Virus record (IMG/VR): IMGVR_UViG_3300023292_000011
Coordinates: 1 to 56,888 of that record
Strand: one strand, 5' to 3'
From: a virus
DNA length: 56,888 nt
A program made the translations under genes and the position numbers. A model generated the notes under the pieces. That model was given only the letters and a program-made list of their open reading frames with translations, made no database searches and was not told where the DNA came from. This document shows positions 56,583 to 56,888 of the stretch, piece by piece. The stretch's first letter is position 1; each line of letters starts with the position of its first letter.

Positions 56583-56888
56583 ATGAACAATATACGATTG
56601 ATTAATGGAGAATGTTTAGAGGAGATGGATAAACTGATAGCAGAAGGTGTTGTTGTAGACGCTATAATTACAGACCCTCCTTATGGCACAACTGCTTGTA
56701 AGTGGGATTCAGTTATTCCTTTTGGTAAGATGTGGCTTATATTGAATAAATTGATTAAGCCAAATGGGGCTATTGTATTGTTCGGTTCAGAGCCGTTTAG
56801 TAGTGCTTTAAGAATGAGTAATATTAAGAATTATAAATATGATTGGGTATGGCAAAAAAACAAGCCAACAGGTAATTTTATGGCAAAA
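56583..56888 (+). CDS. DNA methyltransferase, N6-adenine/N4-cytosine type, N-terminal part (continues at 1-645)
   Basis: ATG 56583 (TGGAGTG upstream). 102 codons to the window end. MNNIRLINGECLEEMDKLIAEG leads into VVDAIITDPPYGTT, the catalytic motif of beta-class amino-methyltransferases. Bases from 56694 on repeat 1-195 in the same frame, so the gene is intact across the circular junction (251 residues). Confidence 0.88.
   Translation, partial: MNNIRLINGECLEEMDKLIAEGVVVDAIITDPPYGTTACKWDSVIPFGKMWLILNKLIKPNGAIVLFGSEPFSSALRMSNIKNYKYDWVWQKNKPTGNFMAK
56694..56888. repeat. Right copy of the 195-bp terminal repeat
   Basis: Matches 1-195 except for A at 56762 (G at 69). The change is CCG to CCA, both Pro, so it is a silent variant within the methyltransferase. 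Confidence 0.9.

Noticed and set aside
1-56888. CRISPR array or insertion sequence
   Set aside because: No regularly spaced repeat-spacer units and no transposase motifs were seen; repeats present are iterons, linkers and paralogues.

Overview
The window is an essentially complete, AT-rich (roughly one-third G+C by eye) tailed-phage genome. Bases 1-195 recur at 56694-56888 with one mismatch, so the contig closes on itself at about 56.7 kb. A DNA methyltransferase gene spans the junction. The virion set is a terminase with an intein, a portal, a scaffold, an N4-gp56-type capsid protein, no visible tape measure or sheath, and one 3000-residue protein that is probably ejected. This points to a short-tailed (podovirus-like) phage. 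I see no integrase and no DNA polymerase. The host is not identifiable. Four predicted virion proteins carry Sec signal peptides, and a peptidase M15 endolysin is present.

Layout. (1) 660-30390, plus strand, late module: promoter and terminator, TerS, TerL (intein in Walker A), portal, decoration-like proteins, scaffold, capsid, tail/connector proteins, internal virion proteins, the giant polyvalent protein, adaptor, secreted-type fibre and beta-helix tailspike, then lysis genes (membrane protein, M15 endolysin, holin candidate). (2) 30400-48602, plus strand, early/middle module: a consensus promoter with a four-unit 11-bp operator array in front of a ribbon-helix-helix gene. It is followed by Cas4/RecB-like nuclease, Sak4-like ATPase, DUF669-like ssDNA-binding protein, Lar-like antirestriction protein, cytosine-C5 methyltransferase, a replication initiator that appears to contain the origin, primase-helicase, tRNAs, an MT-A70 methyltransferase, many small Cys-rich proteins and a DUF1064-like nuclease. 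It ends at a convergent terminator. (3) 48631-52971, minus strand: a consensus promoter drives about a dozen small unknown genes. Two of their intercistronic gaps hold RNAs with the features of twister ribozymes. (4) 53000-54282: about 1.25 kb without convincing genes, with four 10-bp iterons, an AT-rich low-complexity tract, a 75-nt hairpin and TTAG repeats. (5) 54283-56888, plus strand: a Tad2-like anti-Thoeris gene, then a regulated small-gene operon ending in the methyltransferase that wraps to position 645.

The unusual content is mostly RNA-level: two twister-like ribozymes, an interrupted tRNA-like gene, two miniature tRNA-like elements in 5' leaders, a pseudoknot/terminator leader and a double-terminator leader before the replication gene. 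Other notable points are an intein that must splice to rebuild the terminase P-loop, an origin inside the initiator gene, and cassette-like insertions in the giant protein bracketed by duplicated segments. Functional names rest on motifs read by eye. No database search was run.
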